Assembly: GCA_024291935.2 (NCBI GenBank)
Contig: CM044309.1
Location: forward strand, 33,070,001 to 33,134,000
DNA from: Okapia johnstoni
Taxonomy: Eukaryota > Chordata > Mammalia > Artiodactyla > Giraffidae
Direction: 5' to 3'
DNA: 64,000 bases
Part shown: piece by piece, positions 1 to 10,042 of the stretch
Layout: every line of letters starts with the position of its first letter
Position numbering within the stretch: the stretch's first letter is position 1
The notes under the pieces: model-generated
What the model was told of the DNA's origin: nothing
Databases searched by the model: none
The model's input: the letters and a program-made list of their open reading frames with translations, nothing else
Made by a program: the position numbers and the translations under genes

Positions 1-1019
1 AGGGTCAGCTGTATAGCATCAGACTGGATAGAACCAAGCTTAAGCATTGGTCCCTTTTTGATACCAATCTGTTGACTTACTCTCAAAAGCTATGCTGGCC
101 CTAATGATCATAACATTGTCATTTGGCTTCATGGTGTAGAATACATTCTAAGAGTATTCACTTTTTGTCACGATGTTTACTTTATAGAATGTGACTATAT
201 CCTGACAGTACTCACTTTTTGTGTGTGTTCTATTTTCTTTTTAGAAGTTTTTAATATATACAAATTACTGTTAGAATTTTTTAACTTAAAATATGTCTCA
301 AATGGTTTCCCCAACCTTAACTGATTTTTCCAGTGGTTAAAATTACATCTAATCACTAGAATGTCCCCATCTAGAGTTGTAAATATCAGTTTTCTATTAG
401 GTATGTGATCTCAACAAGGTAGAACTTGGTTGGGAAGTCAGATGACCTAGACACTGTTTTCATTATTTACTCCTGGCTTCTGTGTAACCCCAGGTAAGTT
501 CCAGAAGTTCTCTAGGACTATTTTGATTTATTTTCGTTTTGAATTTTTTCATTTAAATAAAGGTGGGTGAAGGTGCATGAAATTGGCAGGCATTTATTTG
601 ACTTCCATAGTTTTCTGTATATCAGGACTCTTTTGTTTTTTTCCTTTTAAAATAACTAGTTGATATTAAAAGAAAAACAAAAAGAAGGAAAGAGGAAATG
701 AAAGAGCAAAAAAGGGACAGGTGAAGTGAGGATTATTTCTTCATGAAGAACAAAGTTTCTTCCAATGTGAGAATACTATGATTTTCTGTGAAAAGATTTC
801 ACATGCTGAACTGTTATCAGTAGTCACGATTTCCTTGGAGATTTCTGAGCCGTCAGGGATGTACCTTGAGTTCAGAATCTGAGATCCCCAGCACCAGCTC
901 CCAAGAGCAGATAGGGGCTCTGGCCAGACCTATGGTTCCCTCATCCGCCACCGTCCAGCATATGACCCAAAGAGCAAAGGCGTGCTGTCCAATGTTAGTA
1001 TCTAAAATTTATTTTTCCA
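1..1019. other. Unique AT-rich stretch, no gene seen
   Basis: I recognise no mobile element or gene here. The stretch is AT-rich with long T runs. An almost pure purine tract lies at about 668-719. A short open frame beginning at 866 runs on into the neighbouring SINE and has no recognisable domain, so I treat it as chance. Confidence 0.6.
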
Positions 1020-1196
1020 GGGATTTCCTTGGTGGTCCAGTGGTTAAGACTTTGCCTTCCAGTGTAAAGGGTATGGGTTTGATCCCTGCTTGGAGGGGGA
1101 GCTAAGATCCTACATGCCTCATGACCATAAAACCAAAGCATAAAACAGAAGCAATATTGTAACAAATTCAATAAAGAATTTTCAAAAAATTTTAAT
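1020..1196 (+). mobile_element. CHR-type tRNA-Glu SINE, plus orientation
   Basis: The element opens with a head of the GGATTTCC..GGTGGTCCAGTGGTTAAGACT type, has a B-box-like GGTTTGATCCC near 1075, and ends in an A-rich tail. This is the tRNA-derived SINE of whales, hippos and ruminants. It is flanked by a perfect 16-base target-site duplication, AAAATTTATTTTTCCA, at 1004-1019 and 1197-1212, so both ends are well defined. Confidence 0.9.
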
Positions 1197-1744
1197 AAAA
1201 TTTATTTTTCCACACTTGAGTATGTATAGTTTATAAAATGTGTATATATAATTACAGGTATTGTTAGGCAGTTATGAAGCTAAACAGGTATGTTCGCAGA
1301 GGATAAGGGAAGTTTAATTTTTAGTTGAGTGAATTCTTGAGTGTCGGCTATAGAAGGATCTCCTTTCACTGGAGATGAGTTTGCCTCCTGGGTGTGTAAG
1401 AGTGTGGTGTGGGCTGCAAATACCAGCTCAGAATTGCATCCTCAAGATGACCATGGGGATAAAGGGGTGTTTTCATAGACACCTGAGGCACTGTTAGTGG
1501 AACTGCTGTGAGTGACAGGATTGAATTCCTGTTGACTGATTTCAAATTGCTTTGTTTTAGAATCCCTTCGTATAATCTAATACATATTATGATATTTGAA
1601 AATGTGCCTCAAACATGCACAGAAAAGTGGTGAAAACCCCTGAATTACAAGACAGGGTCACACCTCTTCAGTTAGCCATTTAATACCCTCTTCCCATCAA
1701 AGACAGTTTATATAGGTTGCAGGAACAGAGAGGATGGTTCCTTC
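1197..1744. other. Unique stretch, no gene seen
   Basis: It begins with the downstream copy of the CHR target-site duplication. Beyond that I see unique DNA with no recognisable repeat, exon or open frame of note. Confidence 0.6.
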
Positions 1745-2105
1745 TTGTATTCAGATCTCAACTTAAATGTTCCTTCCTTTAAAAGCGCTTCCTGAGGCAG
1801 CCAAGGCTCAGGAATCCCTCATAACACTCTGTCCTTCCTCCCTCCTTTACCTTTTAAAAGTAATTAGCCTCCAAAGCCTCCAATTAAAATAAACAAATTA
1901 ATTTTAAAAAAATAAAAAAATGAAAACCTTGAAAAAAATTTAAAAAAAAATTTTTACTTTCCTACCTGTGTTAATTGGTCTATTGTGAGTCTTCACCGAT
2001 GGGGCAGTCAGCTGAGACATCGTCTGTTTTGTTCACCTTATATCCTCAGTGCCTAGAGCAGTGCCCGGCACTGTATAAGCACTCAAAGGTTCTTCCCATT
2101 TGCTT
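1745..2105 (+). mobile_element. Probable L2 LINE 3' fragment, split
   Basis: The segment 1745-1860 resembles the L2 3' region (CTCAACTTAAATGTTCCTTCC and the following AACACTCTGTCCTTCCT). The segment 2025-2095 resembles the L2 end (GTCTGTTTTGTTCACC, CAGTGCCTAGAGCAGTGCC). An A-rich segment at about 1885-1957 separates them and may be the tail of another insertion. The match is by eye and the copy is old. Confidence 0.6.
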
Positions 2106-2360
2106 GTTTTCTTCTATGGATCATCTCCTCTTTCCATCCCTGAGGCTATTTCTTTAACACTGCAGGAATCAGGCCTTCCTGTCTCTGCCCCCTTGCTGTG
2201 GAGTCTGTGGCACTTAACACTTTACATTTCTGTCATTACCCAGCAGTTCTTCCTGGTGGTAGCATCTGATAGGCAGGGACAATGATAGCACATCGACTGT
2301 TACCATGATAGGCACTTGAGTCAAGTGGTTCCTGTTAAATTTTCCAACCACAGATAGTTA

Positions 2361-2453
2361 CATAAAAGATAAATAAACAGCAAAGACTGTAAAGCACAGG
2401 GAATGATATTCAATATCTTGTAATAACCTATAATGGAAAAGAATCTGATAAAG

Positions 2454-2484
<31 letters not shown>

Positions 2485-2574
2485 GTGTGTATGTATGTAT
2501 AATTGAATTACTTTGCTGTACATGTGAAACTAACACAATGCTATAAAACAGCTATACTTCAGTTAATAAAAAAA
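2361..2574 (+). mobile_element. Artiodactyl L1 3' end, sense
   Basis: It shows the standard artiodactyl L1 3' tail: an AGCACAGGGAA-type block, TGTAATAACCTATAATGG, AAAAGAATCTGA, then ACTTTGCTGTACA, GTGAAACTAACACAA and a terminal A-rich tail. It is severely 5'-truncated. The AT microsatellite inside it has expanded from the ATATAT run normally found at that position. Confidence 0.9.
2454..2500. repeat. (TA)n/(TGTA)n microsatellite
   Basis: An uninterrupted TA run passes into TATGTA and TGTGTA units. It lies inside the L1 3' end and probably grew from the short TA tract of that element. It is likely polymorphic. Confidence 0.9.
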
Positions 2575-2702
2575 TATCAATCATAGAGGGTAAGGAGAGC
2601 TTTAAGATTGAGCTCAGAAATTCCTGCATGTGGGCATCTCCCAGATCTCACCTTATGTACCTTTTTGTCTGGCTGTTTATATGTATCATTTAACATGTGT
2701 GT

Positions 2703-2903
2703 GTGTGTGCTAAGTCTCTTCAGTCATGTCCAACTCTTTGCAACCCCATGGTCCAGGCTATGCTGCCCATGGGATTCTCCAGGAAAGAATACTGGAGTGG
2801 GTTGCCATGCCTTCCTTCAGAGGATCTTCCCGACCCAGGGATCAAACCCACAGCTCCAGCATTGCAGAAGGAGTCTTTACCGTGGAGCCACTGGGGAAAC
2901 CCA
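2703..2903 (-). mobile_element. Bov-tA-type SINE, minus orientation
   Basis: Read on the minus strand, a tRNA-Glu-derived head (TTTCCCCAGTGGCTCCACGG) is followed by the Bov-A body (CCACTCCAGTATTCTTTCC, CCATGGGCAGCATAGCC). On the plus strand it appears as GTCCAACTCTTTGCAACCCC and so on. A short TG run precedes it. Several deletions show that it is not one of the youngest copies. Confidence 0.93.
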
Positions 2904-3875
2904 TCCTTTGACATAACCTTTAATAAATTGGTGAATGTGGGGAAAAAAAGAAGATTCTGAAAGACAAACAAAACAGATAAAACAGATACAAGTTTTATGA
3001 CTTACCTCTACACCAGTATTAACACTAAGGGTCAGTTGGATAGAATGTTCTGCTTTGATGGTGGACTTAAGGAATGGTCTGTTGTGGCTTCTATTTTTTA
3101 AGGAACTGTAAAATTCCTTTAATTTACCACTGTGAATACCTCTTTCAGAAGGAAGACTTTTCTTTTTTTAGAAACACTCCACATCTCATTCCCCAGCTCA
3201 GTCCAGAAGCCTAAGAGTCTGATCTTGTTATGTCTCAGAATGTGGTTACTACATTTTCTCCTAATGGCTGTATTTTACATGATAATGAATCAGTCTTTTC
3301 TACAAGCTTGCTTCATTTATGCAAAACAGATAGAAATTGAAATGGATATGAATCATACTCTTCTTTCAGGGAGCAGCGAAGCTACTGTAGAGTCTGAATA
3401 TAACGTTATGGTCTCTTATGTGAAGTTAAGCAAAGAAATGTTGGTTCTGTGGTTAGTAAGGATAAGCTTATTGGACAGTTTCAGGAAAACAGAAAACAGC
3501 TTTTGAATTTCAGGCCTTGGCTACTTAATTCTTACTTTAGGAAGGTCAACTTATTTTCGACCATCTTTTGTACTTTGAAGTAATAACCTCTTGTACATTA
3601 GTGGCCTGAAAGCATTAATGACATTACTGCCCACTGATTTTCAATAATATGGAAAAGGTATTCCAAATTGGTCCCAGCTATCAACAAGGAAAAAGGCAGA
3701 AAATTACATTAGCAGCAGGATATTGCAAAAAGCCTTTTGTAAATGCTATAGAATCTCTCAAATCTAATCCTTGAGAGAAATTTATTTTGTTCTGGAAAGA
3801 ATAGGTTTCTCTCCCAAGAGATACTGAAACATCTTTCGTTTATAAGAGATGTATTATAGCCTGTGGATGGAATAG
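2904..3875. other. Unique stretch with a 124-codon open frame
   Basis: No mobile element is recognised. A frame on the plus strand from 3132 (a GTG, not ATG) to 3506 stays open for 124 codons. It is the longest open frame in the window that does not overlap a recognised repeat. I see no domain, signal peptide or clear splice sites tied to it, and a frame of this length is expected by chance in 64 kb. Confidence 0.5.
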
Positions 3876-4095
3876 TGTGTGCATGCTAAGTTGTTCAGTT
3901 GTGTCTGACTCTTTACAATCCTGTGGACTATAGCCCACCAGACTCCTCTGTCCATGGGATTCTCTAGGCGAGAATATTGGAGTGGGTTGCCATGCCATGT
4001 CCTCCTTCAGGGGATCTTCCCAACCCAGGGATTGAACCCATGTCTCCTGCATTGGCAGGAAGATTGTTTACCACTAGTGCCACCTGTGAAGCCCA
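3876..4095 (-). mobile_element. Bov-tA-type SINE, minus orientation
   Basis: A near full-length copy. On the plus strand it starts GTGTGTGCATGCTAAGTTG and ends with CACTAGTGCCACCTGTGAAGCCC, the reverse complement of the tRNA-derived head. The B-box region (GGGTTCAATCCC on the minus strand) is visible near 4030. Confidence 0.95.
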
Positions 4096-5059
4096 TTAAA
4101 TAGAGTTAACTCCACAGATTAATTAGGAAATAAAGCATGCCAATTAATACTCAAGCATTTCAGAACTGCTCAGCTCTTGGAATATGTATTGATTTTTGTC
4201 TGCAAGCTTTATAAACAGACACCTCAGATCCCTGAAAACACTGAACTATTTAAAATTTTTAAGTTAAGGTTAAGTTTCCGTGGGTTAATGGAGAAAAACT
4301 TGGCTTCTCACTAATGGACAAAATTTTGAGTTTAGATCTAATGTCAGTGAGCTGGGGCAGAAACACACGTTTACTCACTTAATTTCACCAATAATCTAGT
4401 CTTCTGTTCTTTTCAAAAGTAAGAAGTTAACAAAAAAGGACTTTTTAAGTAAGATAAATGTGTTTCAGGGAGTCTTGTCTGCAGATCCTGACAAGGGAGG
4501 TAATAGACTTACTCAGGAATTTCATGACAGTTCTAGACGAGTTCTCTTAAAGAAGGACACAGGCACAGAGAGCTTTGCACATAATTGCAAGTTGTGTACA
4601 GAACCTCCAAAGTTGGTCCAGGACCCTTTGGGATCTATCCTCATGGGCCCAGGTTAAAACAAAACAAACCTGACTCATATCTTCCAAGTAGGGGCCATGC
4701 TTAATTTTTTTGTCCTATAAATACTAGTTCTTTAATTCCTAGCATTAACATATCACCCAAGACATATTTGAATTTTTGTCTGGGTTGTACTTAAACAGAA
4801 ACAATATTTCTTTCTTTGTTTTGCAATAAAGTATATATTTAAGATGTTGACAGTTATTAAATAATATCTTATATATCCATATATAACTTTATTATAGAAA
4901 TAAGCAGATGCATTTTTAAATGTTACAATTGCTGTTTGCTCTTATATAGCATCATTACATTTTCTCTTGCTCTACCTTCCTTGGTTTCTCTTTAGTATGT
5001 AAAACCTTCATCCACTTCATGGGTAGGAGTAATTCATCCCAAGGTTCTTTTGGAAAAGT
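4096..5059. other. Unique AT-rich stretch, no gene seen
   Basis: No gene or recognisable repeat. The segment from 4680 to 4930 is especially AT-rich. A short open frame at 4460-4657 has no recognisable features. Confidence 0.6.
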
Positions 5060-5373
5060 GAAAGTGAAAGTGGCTTAGTTGTATCTGACTCTCTGTGACC
5101 CCATGAGCTATATAGTCCATGGAATTCTCCAGGCCAGAATACTAGAATGGGTAGCCTTTCCCTTCTCTAGGGGATCCTCCCAACCCAAGGATCGAACCCA
5201 GGTCTCCCACATTGCAGGCGGATTCTTTATCAGCTGAGCCACAAGGGAAGCCCAAGAATACTGGAGTGGGTAGCCTATCCCTTCTCTAGCAGATCTTTCT
5301 GACCCAGGAATCAAACCAGGATCTCCTGCATTGCAGGCAGATTCTTTACCAACTGAGCTATCAGGGAAGCACC
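5060..5373 (-). mobile_element. Dimeric Bov-tA SINE, minus orientation
   Basis: Two Bov-tA units lie head to tail. The first, to 5253, is complete and ends in ACAAGGGAAGCCC. The second, 5254-5370, lacks the body and starts directly at AAGAATACTGGAGTGGGTAG. The pair as a whole is flanked by TGGAAAAGT at 5051-5059 and 5374-5382, so it looks as if the dimer was inserted as one unit. Confidence 0.9.
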
Positions 5374-6369
5374 TGGAAAAGTTAAAAACTGATCTTAATT
5401 CCATTTCAGCAACAATTGATAGTTAAATAAATTTAAATAACAATTGGGTGTGCTTCCTGTGATGCTTAAACTTTTAAAAAATGTTTGGAAAGGTAGTATC
5501 ACTGTTAAATTAGAATATGGAAAATTCATTATTTTTACTTATGACTTACATTCCTTTTTCTTTGGGGGTTAATGGCTTTTCTTGTACTCCTTACTTTTAT
5601 ATATGTAAATTCCTATGCTAGCCTTTATTCCACATATCAAGAAAAGAAGTAAAAGTAACTAGTACCATCAGTCAAGGAATTCCTCTTCCAGCAGAAGGTA
5701 CCAAATAAACTGTTAACAATGGTTACTGTCCTAAGAGAGATGTCAGAAACTTGCCAAGAGAAATGGAGTGTAAGGGAACCGGGAATTCTGCAGAGGAGGG
5801 AGAATTTGAGCTGGACCTTAGTGTATAAATAGGAGTTGGTTGGTCAAAAGTGTCTTTGTGGGGTCTCATTAGTTCCTGCCAAAATTAAATGGTTGTTAAA
5901 ACATAATCTACCATGGACCCAAAATAGGGACCTGTAGACCCTTACAGCAGGTTGGAACACGAGGAAAAGAAACTATCCTTCTGGAACTTTCTGTGTATGA
6001 ACACTAAGAATAAACCAAACTTGACTAGGAACATTTGGTAAAAACCGACAAGATGCCAGGCAAGTGGTAATAAAGGATAATATGATTTTCTTTCCCAGCG
6101 TATTTTCCTAAAGGGAAAGGCAGCCTGAAAATTGGCAATGGAGTTGATTTGAGGGCCTTTTTAAAGTTGGTGTTAGAAATTTAGTGACAGTGTCTTGGAC
6201 AAGACTGACCTTATCTAAGTTATCTTTGTGTCCTTAGTCTGTTGACCTCACTCTGGATTATAATAATAATGACCACCACCTACCAGGTTCTTTCTACACA
6301 CCAAGCACAATGATAAAAGGCTTCACTTTTATCTGAGCCTCATCATGACTTTTTGTGATTTGTGTAAGA
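5371..6369. other. Mostly unique stretch
   Basis: Beyond the end of the SINE this is unique sequence. A weak L2/MIR-like piece (CACCAAGCACAATGATAAAAGG) lies at about 6285-6345, too degraded to annotate firmly. No gene is seen. Confidence 0.5.
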
Positions 6370-6500
6370 TTAAGAGTGGGAGTCTAGGGCCAGCTGCCTG
6401 GGCTGGAACGAGACCTCTTCCACCACTTACCTGCTGAGTCACGTAGGTGTGTTGTTTAGTCTTCCTATATTTCAGTGCCCACATTAAAGGGAGAGAGAAC
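6370..6500 (+). mobile_element. MIR SINE fragment
   Basis: The MIR core is recognisable: GGCTGGAACGAGACCTCTTC, then CCACTTACCTGCTGAGTCACG, and later TTTCAGTGCCCACATTAAAGG, corresponding to the usual CCACTTACTAGCTGTGTGAC..CTCAGTTTCCTCATCTGTAA order. This is an ancient mammalian SINE. Confidence 0.75.
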
Positions 6501-6541
6501 ATCTTACAGAAACACCCAAACAAGCTTTTTGGCCAACCCGG
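6501..6541 (-). mobile_element. Mariner terminal fragment
   Basis: The sequence CATCTTACAGAAACACCCAA followed by CAAGCTTTTTGGCCAACCC closely matches the terminal inverted repeat of a ruminant mariner element, antisense to its 5' end, and is followed by GGTA. Only this end is seen. No partner terminus or transposase frame is present nearby. Confidence 0.75.
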
Positions 6542-6634
6542 TACTTAATTCTGAGGATTGTTTATAAATATTAAGGTATTCTTTAGCACCATGCCTGATA
6601 TTAGCAGTTATCATCATTATCGTCATCCTCCTTT

Positions 6635-6712
6635 TGCCGTCAAGGGGGCTGAACTCAAAGGTTTAATAACTTGCCCAATTTCACGTACAGTTAGTATGAA
6701 CTGGAGCAGCTC
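6635..6712 (+). mobile_element. MIR-like fragment
   Basis: The run GAACTCAAAGGTTTAATAAC then TTGCCCAATTTCACGTACAG has the order of the MIR-family segment 'gaggctcagagaggttaagtaacttgcccaaggtcac'. It is old and partial, and ends where the next SINE begins. Confidence 0.55.
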
Positions 6713-6713
6713 T

Positions 6714-6931
6714 GGGCTCCTCTTGTGGCTCAGATGGTAAAGAATCTGCCCACAGTGTGGAATTCCTGAGTTCGATTCCTGGGTCGGGAAGATCTTCTGG
6801 AGTAGGAAGTGACAACCCAATCTAGTATTCTTAACCTGGGAAATCTTATGGACAGAGGAGCCTGACAGACTACAATCCGTGGGGTCACAAAGAGTCAAAC
6901 TCAACTGATCAAATGGCACTTTCACTTTCAT
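6714..6931 (+). mobile_element. Bov-tA-type SINE, plus orientation
   Basis: The tRNA-derived head GGCTCCTCTTGTGGCTCAGA with B-box GAGTTCGATTCC is followed by the Bov-A body and ends in CACTTTCACTTTCA. Numerous substitutions mark it as an older copy. Confidence 0.93.
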
Positions 6932-7084
6932 TTGACTACAGGCCTTGTCTGTGTCCTTACTGGACTCAGCAGAAATGAAGAGTTCCATGTTTTCAGATTT
7001 CACATCATACTACTTTGCCTTACTTATGTTCTTCCTGAGTGAGCTTATCCCTTCCTAGGACTTTATTCGTCATCAAACTCAGGA

Positions 7085-7305
7085 CCCGGTGAACTGTGTC
7101 CTGCAGCCAAATACATCTGGCATCTGATTTTATAAATAAAGTTTTATTGGAACATAGGCACACTCATTCTTTAGCTATTGCTTATGGTTGCTTTTCTGCT
7201 GCAGTCACAAGTGAATAGTTGGGATAGCTCACGAGGCCCTCAAAGCCTGAATTATTTATTCTCTGGCCTGTTGCAAAAAATGTTTACATATCCTGATCTT
7301 GCTCA
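7085..7305 (+). mobile_element. Fossil hAT-type DNA transposon
   Basis: It contains the diagnostic segment TAAATAAAGTTTTATTGGAA with CATAGGCACACTCATTCTTT, and further on CTCACGAGGCCCTCAAAGCC and CTCTGGCCTGTTGCAAAAAA. This order is that of a widespread mammalian non-autonomous hAT element. The terminal inverted repeats are too degraded to place exactly, and I do not assign the subfamily. Confidence 0.7.
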
Positions 7306-7407
7306 CTACTTTCAACCTTTCTCCTAAGATGTTAATTCCTAAGTTTAACCACCCACCAGGTTTCCCTACCTCCATGCCCCGTATCCACCTTAAAATCAAC
7401 CTTTCAG

Positions 7408-7676
7408 GCATTCGCTCAGTTGTGTCCAACTCTGCAACCCAATGGACTGTGGTCTGCCAGGCTCCTTTGTCCATGGAATTTTCCAGGCAAGAATATTGGA
7501 GTGGGTTATCACTTCCTACTCCAGACGATCTTCCCAACCCAGTGATCAAACCCGAGTCTCCCTTACATCTTCTGCATTGGCAGGTGGATTCTTTACCACT
7601 AGTGCCACCTGGGAAGCCCCAAAATCAGTCAGTTCAGTTGCTCAGTTGTGTCTGACTCTTTGCGACCCTATGGCCC
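7408..7676 (-). mobile_element. Bov-tA plus BovB/Bov-A fragment, minus
   Basis: On the minus strand this is a short Bov-A/BovB-like piece (7628-7673) followed by AAATCAG and a nearly complete Bov-tA (7408-7619). The unit is bracketed by a perfect 16-base direct repeat, AAAATCAACCTTTCAG, at 7392-7407 and 7677-7692. The repeat marks the whole segment as one insertion event. Confidence 0.9.
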
Positions 7677-7692
7677 AAAATCAACCTTTCAG

Positions 7693-7881
7693 TTCAGTTC
7701 AGTCGCTCAGTTGTGTCCGACTCTTTGCGACCCCATGAACCGCAGCACGCCAGGCCCCCCTGTCCATCACCAACTCCCTGAGTCCACCCAAACCCATGTC
7801 CATCGAGTCGGCGATGCCATCCAGCCATCTCATCCTCTGTCATCCCCTTCTCCTCCTGCCCTCAATCTTTCCCAGCCCAAA
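7693..7881 (-). mobile_element. BovB/ART2 3' end, minus orientation
   Basis: On the plus strand it starts TTCAGTTCAGTCGCTCAGTT and continues through GCACGCCAGGCCCCCCTGTC, GTCCATCGAGTCGGCGATGC and CTCAATCTTTCCCAG, the antisense of the BovB (RTE) 3' end. It is 5'-truncated and lies directly beside the target-site duplication of the preceding element. Confidence 0.92.
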
Positions 7882-8100
7882 CCTTTACCAAGTTAATTCT
7901 TTCTGTGTTGATTTCTCTCTCTTATCAGTACCTCCTCGTTTCCTAAACCAGCTAAGGGCACCATCATATGCCCAAGGGGCTTCCCTTCTTTATATTTCTC
8001 ATGCCTGATCTGTCAAAAAGTGTTACCAAAAAAAAAAAAAGTTACAGATGAGCTTACTTTCAAAACAGAAACAGACTTAGAAACTAGAGAATTTACCAGC

Positions 8101-8390
8101 AGGAAAAGGTTACAGGGAGGGGGTAGTTAGGAGTTTGAGATTGACATGCACACAATGCTATATTTAAAATGAGTAACCAAAAATAAATAAATACATAAAA
8201 TGAGTAACCAGTAAGGATCTACTGTATGGCACAGAGAACTCTGCTCAATATTATATAACAACCTATATGGGAAAATAATTTGAATAAGAATAGGTACATG
8301 TATTTGTATATGTAAAACTGAATCACTTTGCTGTACACCTGAAGCTAATACAACATGTACCCCAAATATAAAGTTACAAATTAAAAACAA
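8101..8390 (+). mobile_element. Artiodactyl L1 3' end, sense
   Basis: A GGAGGGGGTAGTTAGGAGTT-type start leads into ACTGTATGGCACAGAGAACT, AACCTATATGGGAAAATAAT and CTTTGCTGTACACCTGAAGC, the L1 3' untranslated end. A small internal duplication of AAAATGAGTAACCA is present near 8166-8210. Confidence 0.9.
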
Positions 8391-9879
8391 AAATGAACAC
8401 CATAAAGAAAATAACCTAGATTTTTAGTACTTTCTCATTTTGGTATTCTCAGGTCCCAGCTGCATTCAATCACAAATTCCTGTTAACTGTCCCCTAAAAA
8501 TCGTCATAAACTACATTCACTGAGAAATAACTATTAGGATGTCTTCATCAAATAAGCCATGGAGACATTGGTCCATGTCTTAACTTCAGATACTGCCTGA
8601 CAAGAATTTAGCAGTGCTAGAAAGTCAGAATATTGTAACATTTGTGCATTTATTATTAAAATACACTGAAGAGAGCATGACTATTTGACTTAAGTTGTTA
8701 TTTTAAAACTGTTCATCACTGGCATTTTAAAATTAAATCTCTGTTCTGTATGCCAAGCCTCATTGGCCAGATCATGAGGAGTCAAAACTCCAGCATTAGA
8801 TTATCCTTTTTACTGGTTCATCCAAAGAGCATATTCAGATAACAAATGGATTTCCATCCTTTTTTAGTATTGCTTGAATATTATTGTAAAGCTCATGATA
8901 TTATTAACTCTGCATCATCTTTTATGAATTTAAAATTACTATGCTATAATAACTGATGAAAGACCATAGAAGAGCCGAGTAAAAATAAATAAACTTTGAA
9001 ATACAAAAGGATTAGTGGGGATAATAAATATCCACTCAGTGTCTTAACATTTTTGATCTTGGCATTTGTTTTATCCAGTAAATATTTTCATAGTACTTTA
9101 ATTTCAGTTTCTCTGTTTGAAAAATTATGCAGGAACAGCCTTTGTTTTCAAGAACAACAGAGATGTTTATAGCGTTTAAGTCAAAAGCAGAGGTTGTAAA
9201 TTAATTCAGATCTTCTGAGCAAATACATTAGCTTTTGTGTAACATAAGAATTTGGACTTGTTTACACAAAATAATCCCAAGAATAATAGTTCCCCATGCT
9301 CAACAGGGATCTTAAAGATTAATATTTTTCTTCGGTTGATGATTATGTAATACATTAATAGGCTTCTCTAAATACTCCCTAAAATTTCCATTGTCTGTAG
9401 ACTTTCAAAGCTGTTTTTTGATCAGACATGTAAAGAAACGATGTAGCTCAATTACTGTCAAATTAAGGATGATTTTTACATTATGATTTGGAGAGAAATG
9501 CCATCTACCATCAGACTTCAATATAGCTGAAATACTTAGAGAAAAAAGTAAGTGGTTAAGGACATCAAGCTGAAGTATGGGCCCAGTGCCCTGTTGGTCA
9601 CGTCGCCTCTTCTGTGGAGGTGGCTGCTGCTGCCACTGTTCCCACGTCGCTAGTCCCATCTGCTGGTGACTGGTCCTCCCAGCAGACCTCCCACCTAAGC
9701 TCAAAGCTGACACATAAGGTCTCACTACAAAGTCTCACATAAAAATCACTTTCCACTCTTTAGTGAATGGGTATTCGCAGGTTGATAGTCCCTTTCAATG
9801 ACCTTTTTCTAAGAACAGGCAGTCTGGGGCAGAACAAAGAGAGGCTTCTGTTAGAAGCACAGCTGTTAGGGAGATTTCG
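8391..9879. other. Unique AT-rich stretch, no gene seen
   Basis: No young repeat and no recognisable gene. An open frame on the minus strand at 9405-9725 crosses a short GC-richer patch (9590-9690) but has no known domain. Confidence 0.6.
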
Positions 9880-10042
9880 TAGCCTTCGATGAGTCCCCTA
9901 ACTCCTCTCCATGTTTAAACTGGCAATAATAATCCCTACATTGTAAAAGATGGGAATGATGCTTACAAAGCACCTAGCAGGTGGTAGCTGCTTAGGAAAC
10001 TGTGGTGAAGTGCTTGATGATGCTACAATAATAATAATCAGC
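9880..10042 (+). mobile_element. MIR SINE fragment
   Basis: The order AACTGGCAATAATAATCCCT, GGGAATGATGCTTACAAAGC, ACCTAGCAGGTGGTAGCTGC matches the second half of MIR ('aatggggataataata..taaagcgcttagaacagtgcc'). Ancient and degraded. Confidence 0.6.

Noticed and set aside
866..1105. A 79-codon open frame near the left end
   Set aside because: Its last third lies in the CHR SINE, and the rest has no recognised domain or splice sites.
5060..5373. Short repeated units that might suggest a CRISPR-like array
   Set aside because: The repeats are two copies of a ruminant SINE. The host is a mammal and no array of uniform repeats and spacers exists.
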